The notes under the pieces are model-generated. The model saw nothing but the letters and a program-made list of their open reading frames with translations. It was not told where the DNA came from and ran no database searches. DNA of 64,000 nucleotides from Magicicada septendecula (Eukaryota > Arthropoda > Insecta > Hemiptera > Cicadidae): contig CM068367.1 in assembly GCA_034769895.1 (NCBI GenBank), positions 320,465,662-320,529,661 on the forward strand, given 5' to 3'. Shown here one piece after another: positions 22,533 to 35,070 of the stretch; within the stretch, counting starts at the first letter, position 1; the number at the start of each line of letters is the position of its first letter. Made by a program: the position numbers and the translations under genes.

Positions 22533-25500
22533 AAACCAATATTATGGGGTGACAAACGACGAACATAGACAGGACAAAGACGGGACTATATTAAGAATAA
22601 ATAATTACCTTAAGGATATTAGAGAGGAGTTATTAGAAGAAGGTGATAATATCATTAAAAATAGTAACCAAGGGAATAATAGTATCGTGCAGATTAAAGC
22701 ATATATCAATGGCATAGAAGCGATACTACTCATTGACACGGGGTCAAACGTGTCACTTATCGATAGCATTGAGTTAGAGCGGATTAAACAAAATAGTAAT
22801 TTACCAATACCCACTCTACCGATAAATAACATTATTTTAGTCGGAGCAACGGGGAGGCAAAATAAATCAATAAAGAAACAGGTCTCATTAGAGATGACTA
22901 GTAATGGGGTAACAATACCAATAGGGTTATTAGTGGCGAGTAATTTACCCATGAGTATACTAATAGGCTGCGATATACTTAGGCCATACAATGCTGTAAT
23001 AGATTTGGAAAGTAAGGTGATAACTTTTAAGACTAACAAGGGGATTTGGACCAATAATTTAATCGATGTCCAAGGAAGTGGTACAGACAATACACCTTAT
23101 CAAGCGATAGTGAACCATTATTATTGTACCGATCGTCCAATAAATATGCCTATATATCAGGAGGAAAACCCAGAGTTGTGGTTAGAAAAGTTAGAAGAAA
23201 TACGGGATTTCCAAAGGACGAAAGCAAGGGGTCTGATCAGCGAAAAACAGGCGGAACAATTAATCGAGGTATACAATAATTATAAACACATATTCTCGAA
23301 CGCTCCAGGTAAAGCCAGAGATTATCAGTGCACCATAAAATTCAAAACTCCGGTGGAATTTAACAGGAAATCGTACCCGATCGCATACTCGCTAAAGAAC
23401 GAAGTCAGGGAAGAATTGAACAGGATGATAGAGGACGACATAATCGAGTATAGTCATTCGCCCTTTACCAGCCCAATCATAGCGGTGCCAAAAAAGAACG
23501 GAAAGGTACGTATATGTCTCGATGCTAGGGAGATTAACAAAATGATTGTTAACGACCGCACTTCACCTGGGGAGATAGAGGAGATATTAAAAAAGTTCCA
23601 CGGAATCAGATATATAAGCTCATGGGATACGGTATGCGGATACTGGCAGATAGAACTCCACCCTGATAGTAGGAAATATATGGCATTCATATTCGAGGGC
23701 AGAAACTATCAGTTTAAGCGGTTACCTTTTGGCTTAATAAATTCTGTGGCGGTGTTTGTAAAGATAATGGACAGAATATTGGGGCAGGAAGTACTGAAGT
23801 TTACGACAGTGTACGTCGACGACCTACTGGTGACTTCAGCGAATTGGGACGACCATTGTAATAGGGTTGAACAGGTGCTAGAGAAATTATCAGAGAATAA
23901 TATCACCCTCAAATTAGACAAGTCCCAATTCATTGCAAATGAGGTGAAATTTTTAGGATTTAATTTAATAGAACAAGGGATTACTCCATCCAAGGAAAAG
24001 GTAGAGGCCATACAGAAGTTCCCCACCCCAAAGAATAGGAAACAGCTGCAGTCATTTTTAGGAATCTGCAACTATTACAGAAAGTTTCGGTCCAATTATT
24101 CAGAACTAACTGCCAGGTTCCAAAAGCAGTTATCAGCTAAAGACAAATGGACTTGGGGACCAGAGCAAGATGGAGTGCTCAATATCATAAAGGAAAAGTT
24201 TTTAGAAACCGTAATGTTGCATCATCCCGACTTTACAAAACCATTTTTTCTAAACTGCGATGCCAGTAACGTGAGTTTAGGTGCAGCCCTCTATCAGGAA
24301 GATCAGGATGGTAACCATTTAGTAATTAGCTTTGCTAGCCGCGTGCTGAACAGTTGCGAACGAAACTACAATACTACCGAAAAAGAACTGTTGAGTGTAG
24401 TTTTCGCATGCGGTAAATTTAGGACATATATATTAGGGTACCCCATAACAGTTAGAAGCGACCACAAATCTATATCATTTTTAAAGCATTGTAAACTGAA
24501 CCACGGAAGGCTGACTAGATGGATTTTGGCCTTGCAAGAGTACAATATCACATGGGAATATATACCCGGCAAACAGAACGTAGCCGCCGACGTCTTATCT
24601 CGCGTCAATATACCAGACCAAACCTTTGACGGCGAAAAGGAACAATTAGCCAAGGTTTACCACATTATTAAGAGCAAGGAGGATTTAAAAAATATTTTGC
24701 ACGAAATAAAGTCACAACAAGAGGCCGATCAGAAATTAGGAGATATTAGAAAAAGGGTACAGGAAGGCGATGAGGTCATAAACAGATTTTATTGTATACA
24801 CGACGACACTTTGTTTATTAGGAATACCCCGCACCAGGAGAGTTGGAAATTAGTGATTCCACCAGCGATAGAGAGACCGCTAATAATCGACTATCACGAT
24901 AGGTACGGACATATGGGTGCCCTTAAAGTAAGGAAGGCATTGGAAGAGCAAACATACATCAAGGGGATGAATAAGAAGGTGCAACTGGCGATACGGTCGT
25001 GCGATATTTGTCAAAAAGTAAAGTATGATAACGAGAGGAAGGAAGGGGTCATGATACCCATATTATCTACCGAAAAATTGGAAAAGGTATTTCTCGATAT
25101 CTGCGGACCCTTTCCACGCAGCGGTGGGAGACACCGATATAAATTTATCGTGATCATTTTCGACCACTTTAGCAAGTATACAAAGCTATACCCAATAACT
25201 AGGGCGACGACCAGGAAAATAATAGACATAATAATCAAGCGTTATATAATGGAAGTGGGCCGACCGTATTCTATAATTACGGACCACGGTACTCAGTTTA
25301 GGGGAAAACTTTAGAAGGAAAGCTTGGGAGAACACGGAATAAAAACGTACAAGACGTCCGTATATCACCCGAATAGTAACCCAGCCGAGAGAGTGTTAAG
25401 GGAGGTAGGACGGTTACTAAGAACATACTGCCATAACGAGCAGAAAAGATGGCATGAATATGTAGCCTCTACCGAGGATTTTCTCAATTTCTCGCATCAC

Positions 25501-25896
25501 AATACCATCGAGATGTCGCCATACACGGTTATGTTCGAAAGACCCCCACCACGAGAGATAAAAGAAATCATTAATTTTCCCGACGAACCCGCATACCAAT
25601 TTGAAGGGGCAAAATTTTATAATAAGGTGTTAGAAAAAACGGAACAGCAGCGGAAAAAATATATCAAATCACAGCCTAAGGCAATTAAATATGAGGTAGG
25701 TGAAAAGGTGTTAGTTAAAAATAGAGAATTGCCCAGTGCTATACAAGGCATAACGAGGAAATTGCTACTCTTATATACAGGGCCTTTCACGATAACCAGA
25801 GACAATAAAAACAATACCTACGAGGTAACTGACACAATTAGGAACAAGGTAAAAGGTACGTATAACCAGACTTCATTAAAAAAGTACAATGATTAA
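22507..25896 (+). pseudogene. Gypsy-1 Pol (protease, RT, RNase H, integrase) with one in-frame stop
   Basis: One phase throughout, interrupted only by a TAG at 25312-25314. Seen in order: protease LLIDTGSNVSLID (about residue 75), RT with LDAREIN and YVDDLLVT (about 436) and RNase H LNCDASNVSLGAALYQ. Integrase follows, with a HHCC zinc finger (HDRYGHMG...CDICQK) and catalytic Asp in LDICGPF and ITDHGTQF. The stop falls a few residues after the second catalytic Asp. The expected Glu region (NPAERVLREVGR) and the C-terminal domain follow in phase to 25896. Pol would be made as a Gag-Pol fusion by -1 frameshifting. A single nonsense change would explain the stop; integrase would otherwise be truncated. 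Confidence 0.9.
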
Positions 25897-26924
25897 AAAA
25901 AAAAAAAAAAAAAATCGCAAGTCGAATACTCAATCAGTGACCAAGTACCATGACCAAAAAACCAAAGTCAAATACAGCATCATAGAGAAGGTACCTTGAC
26001 TAAACATGTTAACGTGAATTTTTTAACTTAGCCATAATTAGAAAGGAGGTAGAGATTATTAAATAAATATAAATATTATTGTATAACGATTATTATTAAT
26101 TAATATTACGAGAAGGACACCTTACACCAAAGGCATAAAGATATATATAAAATATAGATTTATTTCCAATAGCCATGTCAACGTATATTTACCAGCTTAC
26201 CCGTACTTAGAGAAGGAGAGAGATTATTATTAATAAATATTATGAGACGGACACTTAGTAAAGGAGGAAAGAAGGAGAGATACTGTCAGATATTTGATAC
26301 TAAATGGAAATGATAAATGAAAAATAAAAAAAAAAGGGAAAACAGTGTGTTACATAAGGAGGTAATGATGAATATGAATATAGCTATTAACATTGAATGA
26401 TTTTAAACGATAATTTAACCTGCGGAGAACGATATATTAATATAATTGTGAATTAATCAGAAAGAAAGGGAATTTATGTGTAGGAGCCTATGATCTTTGA
26501 ATATTGTATTTTTTTATTATTATTATTATTATTATTTGTTGCAAAGGTGCAATTATTATTTTCTGAACAGGGATGTGTTGCCTCTGATTTCAGTAGTTAT
26601 AGACAGGAAGGGACAGAGAATGTATGCCATAGCGAGCCACTCTGACTCCCAACCCTCTATGTAAGTTAGGGAATTGATAGGGAATTATATCAAAGATTAA
26701 TTATAAAACATCAAGGTAAAAAGGAAAGGAATAGGTGATATGACAAAGAACGAACTAGGAATATTGAGTTGGATTAATATATTAAAGGAGTAGTACAGGA
26801 ATTTAATTATAAGATAAAAGAATGAGATATAAAGAAGCTAATAAAGGGTTATTATAGAGATGATAATTTCATCAAAACCAAAGATATGTTTTTCCAAAAT
26901 TATCAACTTTAACGGAGAGGCATA
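25897..26924 (+). other. Gypsy-1 3' non-coding region
   Basis: About 1 kb between pol and the 3' LTR, beginning with an A-run (25895-25914) and holding an (ATT)n tract at 26515-26536. No env-like or other ORF. A purine-rich AACGGAGAGG at 26911-26920, just before the LTR, is a possible polypurine primer. Confidence 0.75.
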
Positions 26925-28354
26925 TGTAACGTCACAGAACGTTCCATAAAAAGAAATCATTTATATAGTAAGTTAGCATAAGAGGAAAGTGAGGTGAACA
27001 GTATCGAACCCAAGTAGTCCCAAAAAATTGTGTAATTTTGTATAATAATTATTTCTATCAACTTGAAAAAAAACGACCAAACTATGACTAAGACAAAACC
27101 CCATATATATTATTAAAGTGAATAAGAGTGAAAAAACCATAAGACACTATAAGAGAGAGAAATAATGTCAGAATCAACCAAAATAAAGTCAATAATTATT
27201 AAGTTTTATAACTATGAATAGAGTATTAAAAACTATTTTTTGTGAATAAATGGACATGATCCATTATTATATTATGTGATGTAAATAAAATAAATGTATT
27301 AAATGACTTAAATACATTATTAGAAAGAATCTAAGTTAAAATAAAAATTGTATATTTGCAATGACAAAAAATATTAATGTGTTGGATTTGAGACCATACA
27401 CCAAGATTTCATGAAAAAATTAATTATTATCAGATTTAAATAAAAACTATATGTAATTGTCAAGCAGACAATAGTGAACAATTTATCTTAAATAAAGGAA
27501 GCTGTCAAATGAATAAAAAGCAGTCAAAATAGCCAAAAACAGTGTTAACTAAAAACATGTAATAGGCATCTAATATTGTATAATTTATGAATTTAATGTT
27601 GCCAAAATGCAACCAAACTGTATTAGAAAGCTGTAATATGATATAAAGCAACTATACTAATATACCTGACCAACTTTAACATTGTAATAGTCAAGTTAGC
27701 AAAATATTTACTTATACCATGTATGGCTGGAACCAATTATCCAGTACAAAAATAATCATATCTAGCTAAATACTTACATAATACTAACAAAATAAAATAG
27801 AAAGGTACAATACATCAGTATACCTTAATAAGAAACAAACTCAGTTGAAAGTAAAGTCAATTCTAAAAGAATTTAACTAATTAGAGTGAGATTTGTCACG
27901 CCATAAAAAAGGACATCTCAAGACCAATCAATGATGCTATGTCATCTTGTGATAAATATAATATATGTACAGAGTAACCAGGTATCACAAAAGATAGACA
28001 AAATAATAAACTCTGTGTGTACAGTAGTGAAATAATACATATATTAAAGAAAAAGACTAATCATTGTATTAGAAAACTGACAAGAATCTAGGCCATGAGC
28101 AGAGGCCATATAAAATTGTATTTATTTGTGTTTTATCTATGTTAAAATTTGTTTATTTTGTTGTAGGAAAGTAGTAGTAGTAGATGTTCAACTTGTGGAA
28201 GGAACTTAGTAACTCCACAACAATTTTTGTTATAAAAAATGAGTTTTCAATGACAACAACTCAAGGTGAGGGTTGTATATTGTATTGTTTATTAGATTTA
28301 AGTTAATTAGAAACCAATCATATTTAGTATCGCTAGATTCAGTTAAAAACAGGG
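26925..28354 (+). repeat. Gypsy-1 3' LTR, left part
   Basis: Collinear with 17654 onwards of the 5' LTR until the BEL insertion point, where the 5-bp target CAGGG (28350-28354) is duplicated. Confidence 0.95.
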
Positions 28355-28932
28355 TGGATGATGCGCACCGTGAGGACTAAAATGCTGATTATAATCCAGG
28401 CACGGTGGACCAAAAAATGGATGGTCCCGGTCCGAGTGGACCGAAACTGATGAGTAAAAGTAATGTTCCACAAGTGTGGACAGGAAGAATTAATTAGTTG
28501 GGCCCAAGTGGGCGAAAATTATGTTTCTTGAATTATATTCTGTTAGCTGGTCTTCCATGGTGATTGAAGATGATGTGTAGAATGAATTAAAAATTACATT
28601 AAGAAATAAAAAGAAGTGGACTGTATACGAATAGTTTTAATATTGACTGATTACATTACAGCTGTAAAAATTGAAGTAGGCTGGCTAATGCTGCATATTG
28701 AATTGATATAAATTTAGTTACTCATGAAGAGGGCCTAGTCGGCCATAATAGAAAATAATAAGGCCTAAAGCCTACATTTAATGTCGACACTAACTTGACA
28801 GAGAAAGTTCGGCGAACCGAACGCCGAGAAAGCTGAATGTGCACTGGTCAAGGTACAATCACGCGAACGTTGATGCGATATATAAATCAGATTAGCCAAC
28901 CTAGAAAAATAAAATCATCGCGCTACCGTCCA
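28355..28932 (-). repeat. BEL 3' LTR, 578 bp
   Basis: Same length and, by eye, the same sequence as 34493-35070. It begins TGGA and ends TCCA on the plus strand. Confidence 0.95.
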
Positions 28933-30064
28933 TAAACTGCCCGTCAAAAATCAAAAAGATTTTTTAATACATTTTTAATAAATTAGAATACATTTACAAT
29001 TTAATTCAAAATAGTGCAGTTCTTAGTAACGAGAATCAGCTTCAAGGCTAAGTTGAACCTTGAGTTGAGATTAGATAACGGCAATCTGCCGCAGTTTAGA
29101 GATAAGCATGCAGATAAGCGACTGTAGGCCAAGGTTTGGCAAACAGCTGTTTCATGTACCAATAAGTCTGGTTAACCACTATTACTGACACAAGTGTGCA
29201 CAGTATGTAACATTATAAAACATGAAAGGAAAATACATAATATGCAAGTCATAGAGTTACCTTAATGCTAGCTAAGGTCCGTAGACCTGTACAGAGAGTT
29301 CATTACATGAACAAATTGTTGTTGAACATGTTACAGTTGCATGTTTTTATTGTATATTCAGGAGGGCGACATGTATCGACCTAGACATGATATTCCTGAA
29401 GTTTCAGGAATTTACAATATGTAACAATGTGTGGGCAAGCTAGATGCTGGATGTAGCCCAGATATGACATGTATGTCATAATTTTAAATAAAGAATTATG
29501 CATGCTTACCTACAAAAATGAATAAAATATGAAGTACAATGTGAATAAATTAGACGAGACAGTTACAGACGGCAGGCGCTTACAATAGTTTTTACATCGA
29601 CACAATTTATGTGAATACAACAACAATAACTTGAATAATTACAAGATAAATAATTGTAATGTCAAACAACAATAGAATACCGAAATTACAGAAACAATTT
29701 AACAATTTAAGACATTCCCAAAATAGTACATATTTATCAGAAACCATATAAAGAAATGAATGCATGGTTACTTAACAGCAAAACATGCGAATATTATGCA
29801 ATAACATTTCATAAATAAGACCACCCAAAGACATGCAATACACCCCATAACATCAATGAAAATGTGTGACATAGTATGCCACAAAAATTAACATACAATA
29901 CAAATATTAAGATATCACCAGAACTGTAATAATCAGAAGCGTGCCATGACGCAACGTTGACAAAAAAATATTGTGACAATCTATCACAATTATGTTGACC
30001 AAATGGTCGTAATAAATAATAAGCCAATGGCGGAATAAAGCCGCATTGCGCTATAACCATAATG
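28933..30064 (-). other. BEL non-coding region before the 3' LTR
   Basis: About 1.1 kb of AT-rich DNA without a recognisable gene. The only open frame of note (29809-30123) overlaps the integrase tail on the same strand and looks like chance. Confidence 0.65.
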
Positions 30065-30322
30065 TCAAATCTCGTCTCGCGCTGGCAATAGACATAATTT
30101 ATGTATTGGTCTCCGCAAAACACCCGTAGGCGTGCGAATGTCCACGACGCGAACCAAGTTATCTGGGCCGGGAAATGTGGCGATGATCACGCCAAATTTC
30201 CAGGCTAATGGAGGCAAGTTATCCTCAATGATCAAGGCTAAGTCACCAATGGAAACATTATCCTTGGCAAACCTCCACTTGTGACGCTGTTGCAGCTGGT
30301 GCAAATAATCGCTCTCTTTCAT
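30065..30322 (-). pseudogene. BEL integrase C-terminal domain fragment (DUF5641-like)
   Basis: An 85-codon frame with LHQLQQRHKWRFAKDNVSIG, an LAWKFGVIIATFPGPDNLVRVV block and a final RRPIHKLCLLP. These are the hallmarks of the DUF5641 tail of Pao integrases. It lies just after the stop of the main frame and in a different phase. The roughly 100 residues that normally precede it, including the catalytic Glu region, are missing. A deletion with short AGAGA-type microhomology near 30315-30335 fits. Confidence 0.85.
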
Positions 30323-30325
30323 CTC

Positions 30326-33300
30326 TCATAATCTCTCAAATTTCAAACTCTTGATGCCGCTCTCCCAAAGGCCACCGAAATGAGGTGAGGAGGGCGGAAT
30401 AAATGACCATGATATCCCCTGAGAGGATGTGAATGACTTAATCGAGGTGATGGCATCCTTATTGTGCCAAAAGTTGTAAATGTCATGTAAGATGGTGCGG
30501 GCCTTCCTGAAATTCGTGCCGTTGTCGGAGTACAGCTGACTGGGTATACCCCGACGTGCCATAAAACGACGTAAAGCAGCTATAAATGCGCTGGCAGTAA
30601 GGTCGGACACCAATTCCAGGTGAATGGCTCTAGTTGCCAAGCAAACAAACAGAGACACGTACGCCTTAGTAAGAGTTCTAGACTTCTGCCCGCCATGACG
30701 AATCATGAAGGGACCACCATAATCAACCGCGCAAAATAGAAACGGCCTTGAAGGAGTGACTCTAGGGGATGGCAAAATGCCAAGCCTCTGGACCTGCTGT
30801 GTGGCGCTGAACCGGATACACTTGAGACACTTACGAATAATGGAACGGATGACTAGCCGGGCATTAACAATCCACCAACGCTGACGCAGAGAATGATGCA
30901 CGAGCTGAGCACCAGCGTGAAGTAAGCGAATGTGTTCGCGTTCGATGATAAGGCGTGTGACATGCGCCGAAGGGGGTAGTACGATAGGATGTTTGGAATC
31001 GTAAGGTAACTGGGAATGCTGCAATCGTCCGCCCACGCGTATCACTCCAGAGTCGTCAAGAAACGGGTCGAGAGAAGCCAACTTGCTTCTGATTGAAACA
31101 GAAGATCCGTTCCGAAGACAACTAATTTCGCCTGGGAAGTGGATCGATTGAGATTTTTTTATGAAGAAATTGAGAGACTGATGAATTTCTGCAGGGGTCA
31201 GATCGCCCGAAAGTTTGTCCGCAGATGAGTGTCTAACATTTCTGATGAAACGAAAACAGTAAGCGTATACACGTGTCAGCCGGTGTAACGAGGAAAAGTC
31301 CAACGATAAGTCAACAGCCAGGGTAGACATTAGCGAACGGTTATGTGTAGTTTTCTCTTCCGCGGTGACTTCCGAAGATGATGGAGTGGCCGGTACGAAA
31401 GATGGGAAAGGATTAGAATCTGACGATTGAGACAGACAGCCAGGACCGTGCCACCAAAGCGAGCAATCGCGCAAAACGTCCGGGAAACACCCCCTAGATA
31501 TAATATCAGCAGGATTGCGTCGCGAATCAATGTGATGCCAGATATAAGTTTGCGTGCGACGCTGAACTTCAGCAACCCGATTAGCGACGTATGTTTTCCA
31601 ACGCGTAGACTGCGCATGAATCCAGTAAAGAGCCACCATAGAATCGGAATACAAATGTACATCATCAATAAACGAATGAAGAGCAGGAATAATTTTAGAT
31701 ACGAGTCGCGACAATAACAAACAAGCGCAGAGCTCGATGCGAGGTAATGACACTTGGCGTAGGGGAGCCACGCGAGATTTTGAACACAAGAGACGACAGG
31801 AAGCAGTAGCATCTTGATAAATGACTCGAATATACACACAACAGCCGAACCCTCTCTCGGACGCATCCGAAAAACCATGCAACTGAACTGTAACCGCCTC
31901 ACGGTTGCAACGAATAGATCGCGGAACCACTATTTTACCAATCAGACTTAATTTGTTACACAAAGAATGCCAATCCGAAAGTGACTGACCGGAAATCGGT
32001 TCATCCCAACCAAGCTTACAAAGCCAAATTAAGTATATGAGTATGCATAAGTATGCACATAAGTATATGTAGTAAGTGTGTGACGCTACTAAATTGATAG
32101 CGCCATGATCGATGAGTGTCATGTGCCCAAGATCCTTACATTCTTTGGTAAGGTCCGCGTAGTCGCGAGCGAGCTTGGGATCGCGCCTGAATCGACGCTC
32201 CAAGCTTAAAAATCTTGATTCGGCACTTGTGTAAGATTCCCCCAAGTGGGGCTTATCAGATTTGAATGGGAGCGACACTATAAATCTACCCTCGGGGTTG
32301 CGCTGAGTTGAGCGCACAAAATGCTCTTCGCAAGCCGACTCGCTATTAGGGGTATCGCCGGGGATCGTTTCTGCCTCCCAAAATCTCTCGAGAGATTGCA
32401 GGATTTGGCTGTCATTGTTCCTTGCCAAGAACGAAACAGCAGGACCCTGGGTGTGGCAGTGTTTGGGCAGATTGCCGGCCAAAATGTAACCCAGTTTTGT
32501 CTCCTGAATGATAGGGAAGTTGGGTCCGCGTGTGTACTTATTAGCTAATATTAAATCCAGATAAAATTGTGCCCCCAATAGTATGTCGATCTGTGAAGAT
32601 ATATTAAAATCTGGGTCGGCGAGAAAAATTTTATTTGGAATGTGGAACCGGTTGATGTCAAACGAGATTGAAGGCAGATTATGAGTTAAGTTAGATAGGA
32701 CGGCACATTTGGCCTCGAAACTATGTCTCTGATAGCGAGACATAATACGCACAGAAACAATGTCAGTAGCGCAACACGCTGTGTTGCTTATTCCTGTAAT
32801 TGGAATATTAGATCGGGTTAGTTTAAGGTGCAACCTTTTCGCAAATGATTTCGTACAAAAATTGATCTGGGACCCGGCGTCAAGAAGTGCCCGAGCCTTA
32901 TGCCTATTGCCAGCCTGATCAATGACATATACAACCGCAGTGGATAAAAGTACATTGTTTTTACACTGTAATTTGAATGAGCAATAGTTACTGCTGGCAG
33001 CTGCTGATTTCGGCACGTAATTAGCGTGCAGCAAGGTGTGGTGACCCTTTGAACAAATTTTACAAACCTGTTTACTTTTACAATTTGTTATCAAATGACC
33101 TGCTCTAAGGCAGTTAATACAACATTTATGATTTGCAACCAATTGCCCCCGCTCAGCGGCACTTAATATGCGAAAATTATTACACATGTAAAGCGGGTGG
33201 TCAGATTTACAGCACACACATGAATAATGCCTTGCCGCTGCGTGATAACTCTTAAAGGTACTGCTGCCAGCAGTATTTCTTAAGCTACATTTCTCAAATT

Positions 33301-34213
33301 TATTGTTTGGTTTTACACTAGGTTTGTTGAATTGCTGTCCGGATTCAATTGGCATTGTATTTTCTAAAAGTCGTCGGCGCAAATTCAAAAAATGCGTAAA
33401 GTCTTGAAAACTGGGCAAGTTGTCAGGGTCTATGGACTCCTTCCAACGTTTTAAAGTAATAGGGTCAAGTTTGGTGGAGAGCAACTGTATGGTAATAAAC
33501 TCAAATAGGTTTACGGACAGCTTCATTGCCGCCAATGAATTAACGGAAGACGTTATAGTATTCGTAAACTCCGCCAAGCTTTGAACTGAGTCCTTTATTG
33601 TGGACTTAACCTGAAGTAGGTTCTGTACATAATATTTGGCTAATATAAATGGATTATTGTACCTCTCGGACAGCAAGTTCAACGCTATTACATAATTTTC
33701 TTGACAAATTGGTAATGATTTAATTAAGTCTAATGGTTCACACTTCACCGATGAATGCAAGTAATGCAGTTTCTGTACTGGCGTTAAATCTGATCTTGAA
33801 TGCACTAGATCATTGAAAATTGAATAGAAATGTTGCCACTCAAGTATGTTGCCTGAGAAGCAGGGCAAACTTATCGGCTTTAAATGCACAGGCGTCGATA
33901 GTACAGGAGGCACAGTCTGAGTATTAAAAGTGTCAAGGAGTTGTAAAATGTTTGCCTCAGTTGAGTATATCGTTTCCTCAACCTCGACTCGGTCTGCCTG
34001 AGCAGTGCTCGCGTCTTTACTGATAAGCTCTATCTCAGACTGTACTTCGTCGTACTTCGAGGCTAAGCTCTTAAGACTTTCTAATCTTACAGTCAGAAAA
34101 TGTTTTGTAGTTAAATTAATATCAAAAGAATTTACCGCGGATTGTATCCGCACTATCGCGGACTTTAATCCGCCTCTCTTTCTGGTCAGCACCTTGAGGC
34201 CTTCTTCAGACAT
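30326..34213 (-). pseudogene. BEL/Pao Gag-Pol polyprotein lacking the RT core
   Basis: About 1295 codons from the ATG at 34213. Seen in order: a DUF1759-like Gag region (PCFSGNILEWQHFYSIF) and zinc knuckles CCINCLRAGHLITNC and CKICSKGHHTLLH (residues about 360-390). Next are the protease LLDAGSQ (about 445), the LGHM segment that opens the RT region (about 700), RNase H HGFSDASERG (about 780), the integrase zinc region and integrase CAVDYGGPF and YSDNGTNF. From LGHM the frame jumps in about 35 residues to CKLGWDEP, which normally follows RT. The palm with its YxDD is therefore absent, in frame. The frame then stops at GIKSLKFERL, before the catalytic Glu of integrase. The true start may be upstream, but no earlier ATG is in phase. 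Confidence 0.92.
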
Positions 34214-34474
34214 TTTTTTACGCACCTTTTTACTGTTGCTGGTGGTACCTGGTTGGCGACTTCCCGCAGCGTCGGCTCCTTGGTGATGATGGTGAACAGC
34301 TGGCAAAGATGACCACTTTGAGGCACTGCAGCCGGCAGGAACTTGCTATTACGTTGCCCGAAGATGACGAGCGAAATGGCGACGCAAATCACGCCACGGT
34401 CACATTAGCTGACGTGCTAATCCGCCCGTGATGGCCAGAAAAAGATGTAAAAGATGTTAAATGGAAATCCAGGT

Positions 34475-34486
34475 CCGGAGTGACCA
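34475..34486 (-). other. BEL primer-binding site candidate
   Basis: On the minus strand TGGTCACTCCGG begins 6 nt after the 5' LTR. It has the TGG start expected for a tRNA primer. The tRNA was not identified. Confidence 0.5.
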
Positions 34487-34492
34487 AAAATA

Positions 34493-35070
34493 TGGATGAT
34501 GCGCACCGTGAGGACTAAAATGCTGATTATAATCCAGGCACGGTGGACCAAAAAATGGATGGTCCCGGTCCGAGTGGACCGAAACTGATGAGTAAAAGTA
34601 ATGTTCCACAAGTGTGGACAGGAAGAATTAATTAGTTGGGCCCAAGTGGGCGAAAATTATGTTTCTTGAATTATATTCTGTTAGCTGGTCTTCCATGGTG
34701 ATTGAAGATGATGTGTAGAATGAATTAAAAATTACATTAAGAAATAAAAAGAAGTGGACTGTATACGAATAGTTTTAATATTGACTGATTACATTACAGC
34801 TGTAAAAATTGAAGTAGGCTGGCTAATGCTGCATATTGAATTGATATAAATTTAGTTACTCATGAAGAGGGCCTAGTCGGCCATAATAGAAAATAATAAG
34901 GCCTAAAGCCTACATTTAATGTCGACACTAACTTGACAGAGAAAGTTCGGCGAACCGAACGCCGAGAAAGCTGAATGTGCACTGGTCAAGGTACAATCAC
35001 GCGAACGTTGATGCGATATATAAATCAGATTAGCCAACCTAGAAAAATAAAATCATCGCGCTACCGTCCA
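34493..35070 (-). repeat. BEL 5' LTR, 578 bp
   Basis: Upstream LTR for the minus-strand gene, apparently identical to the other copy. It ends CTACCGTCCA on the plus strand, directly followed by the TSD CAGGG. Confidence 0.95.

Larger units (their letters stand above)
28355..35070 (-). mobile_element. BEL/Pao LTR retrotransposon, internally deleted
   Basis: A 6716-bp element on the minus strand with 578-bp LTRs (TGGATGATG...CTACCGTCCA), inserted into the Gypsy-1 3' LTR with the 5-bp TSD CAGGG (28350-28354, 35071-35075). Reading the two LTRs side by side I see no difference, so it is the youngest insertion here. The internal gene lacks the RT core and part of integrase, so the element cannot be autonomous. 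Confidence 0.95.

Noticed and set aside
25897..26924. Possible env gene in Gypsy-1
   Set aside because: No open frame of useful length between pol and the 3' LTR. The same is true of Gypsy-2 at 41658-42649.
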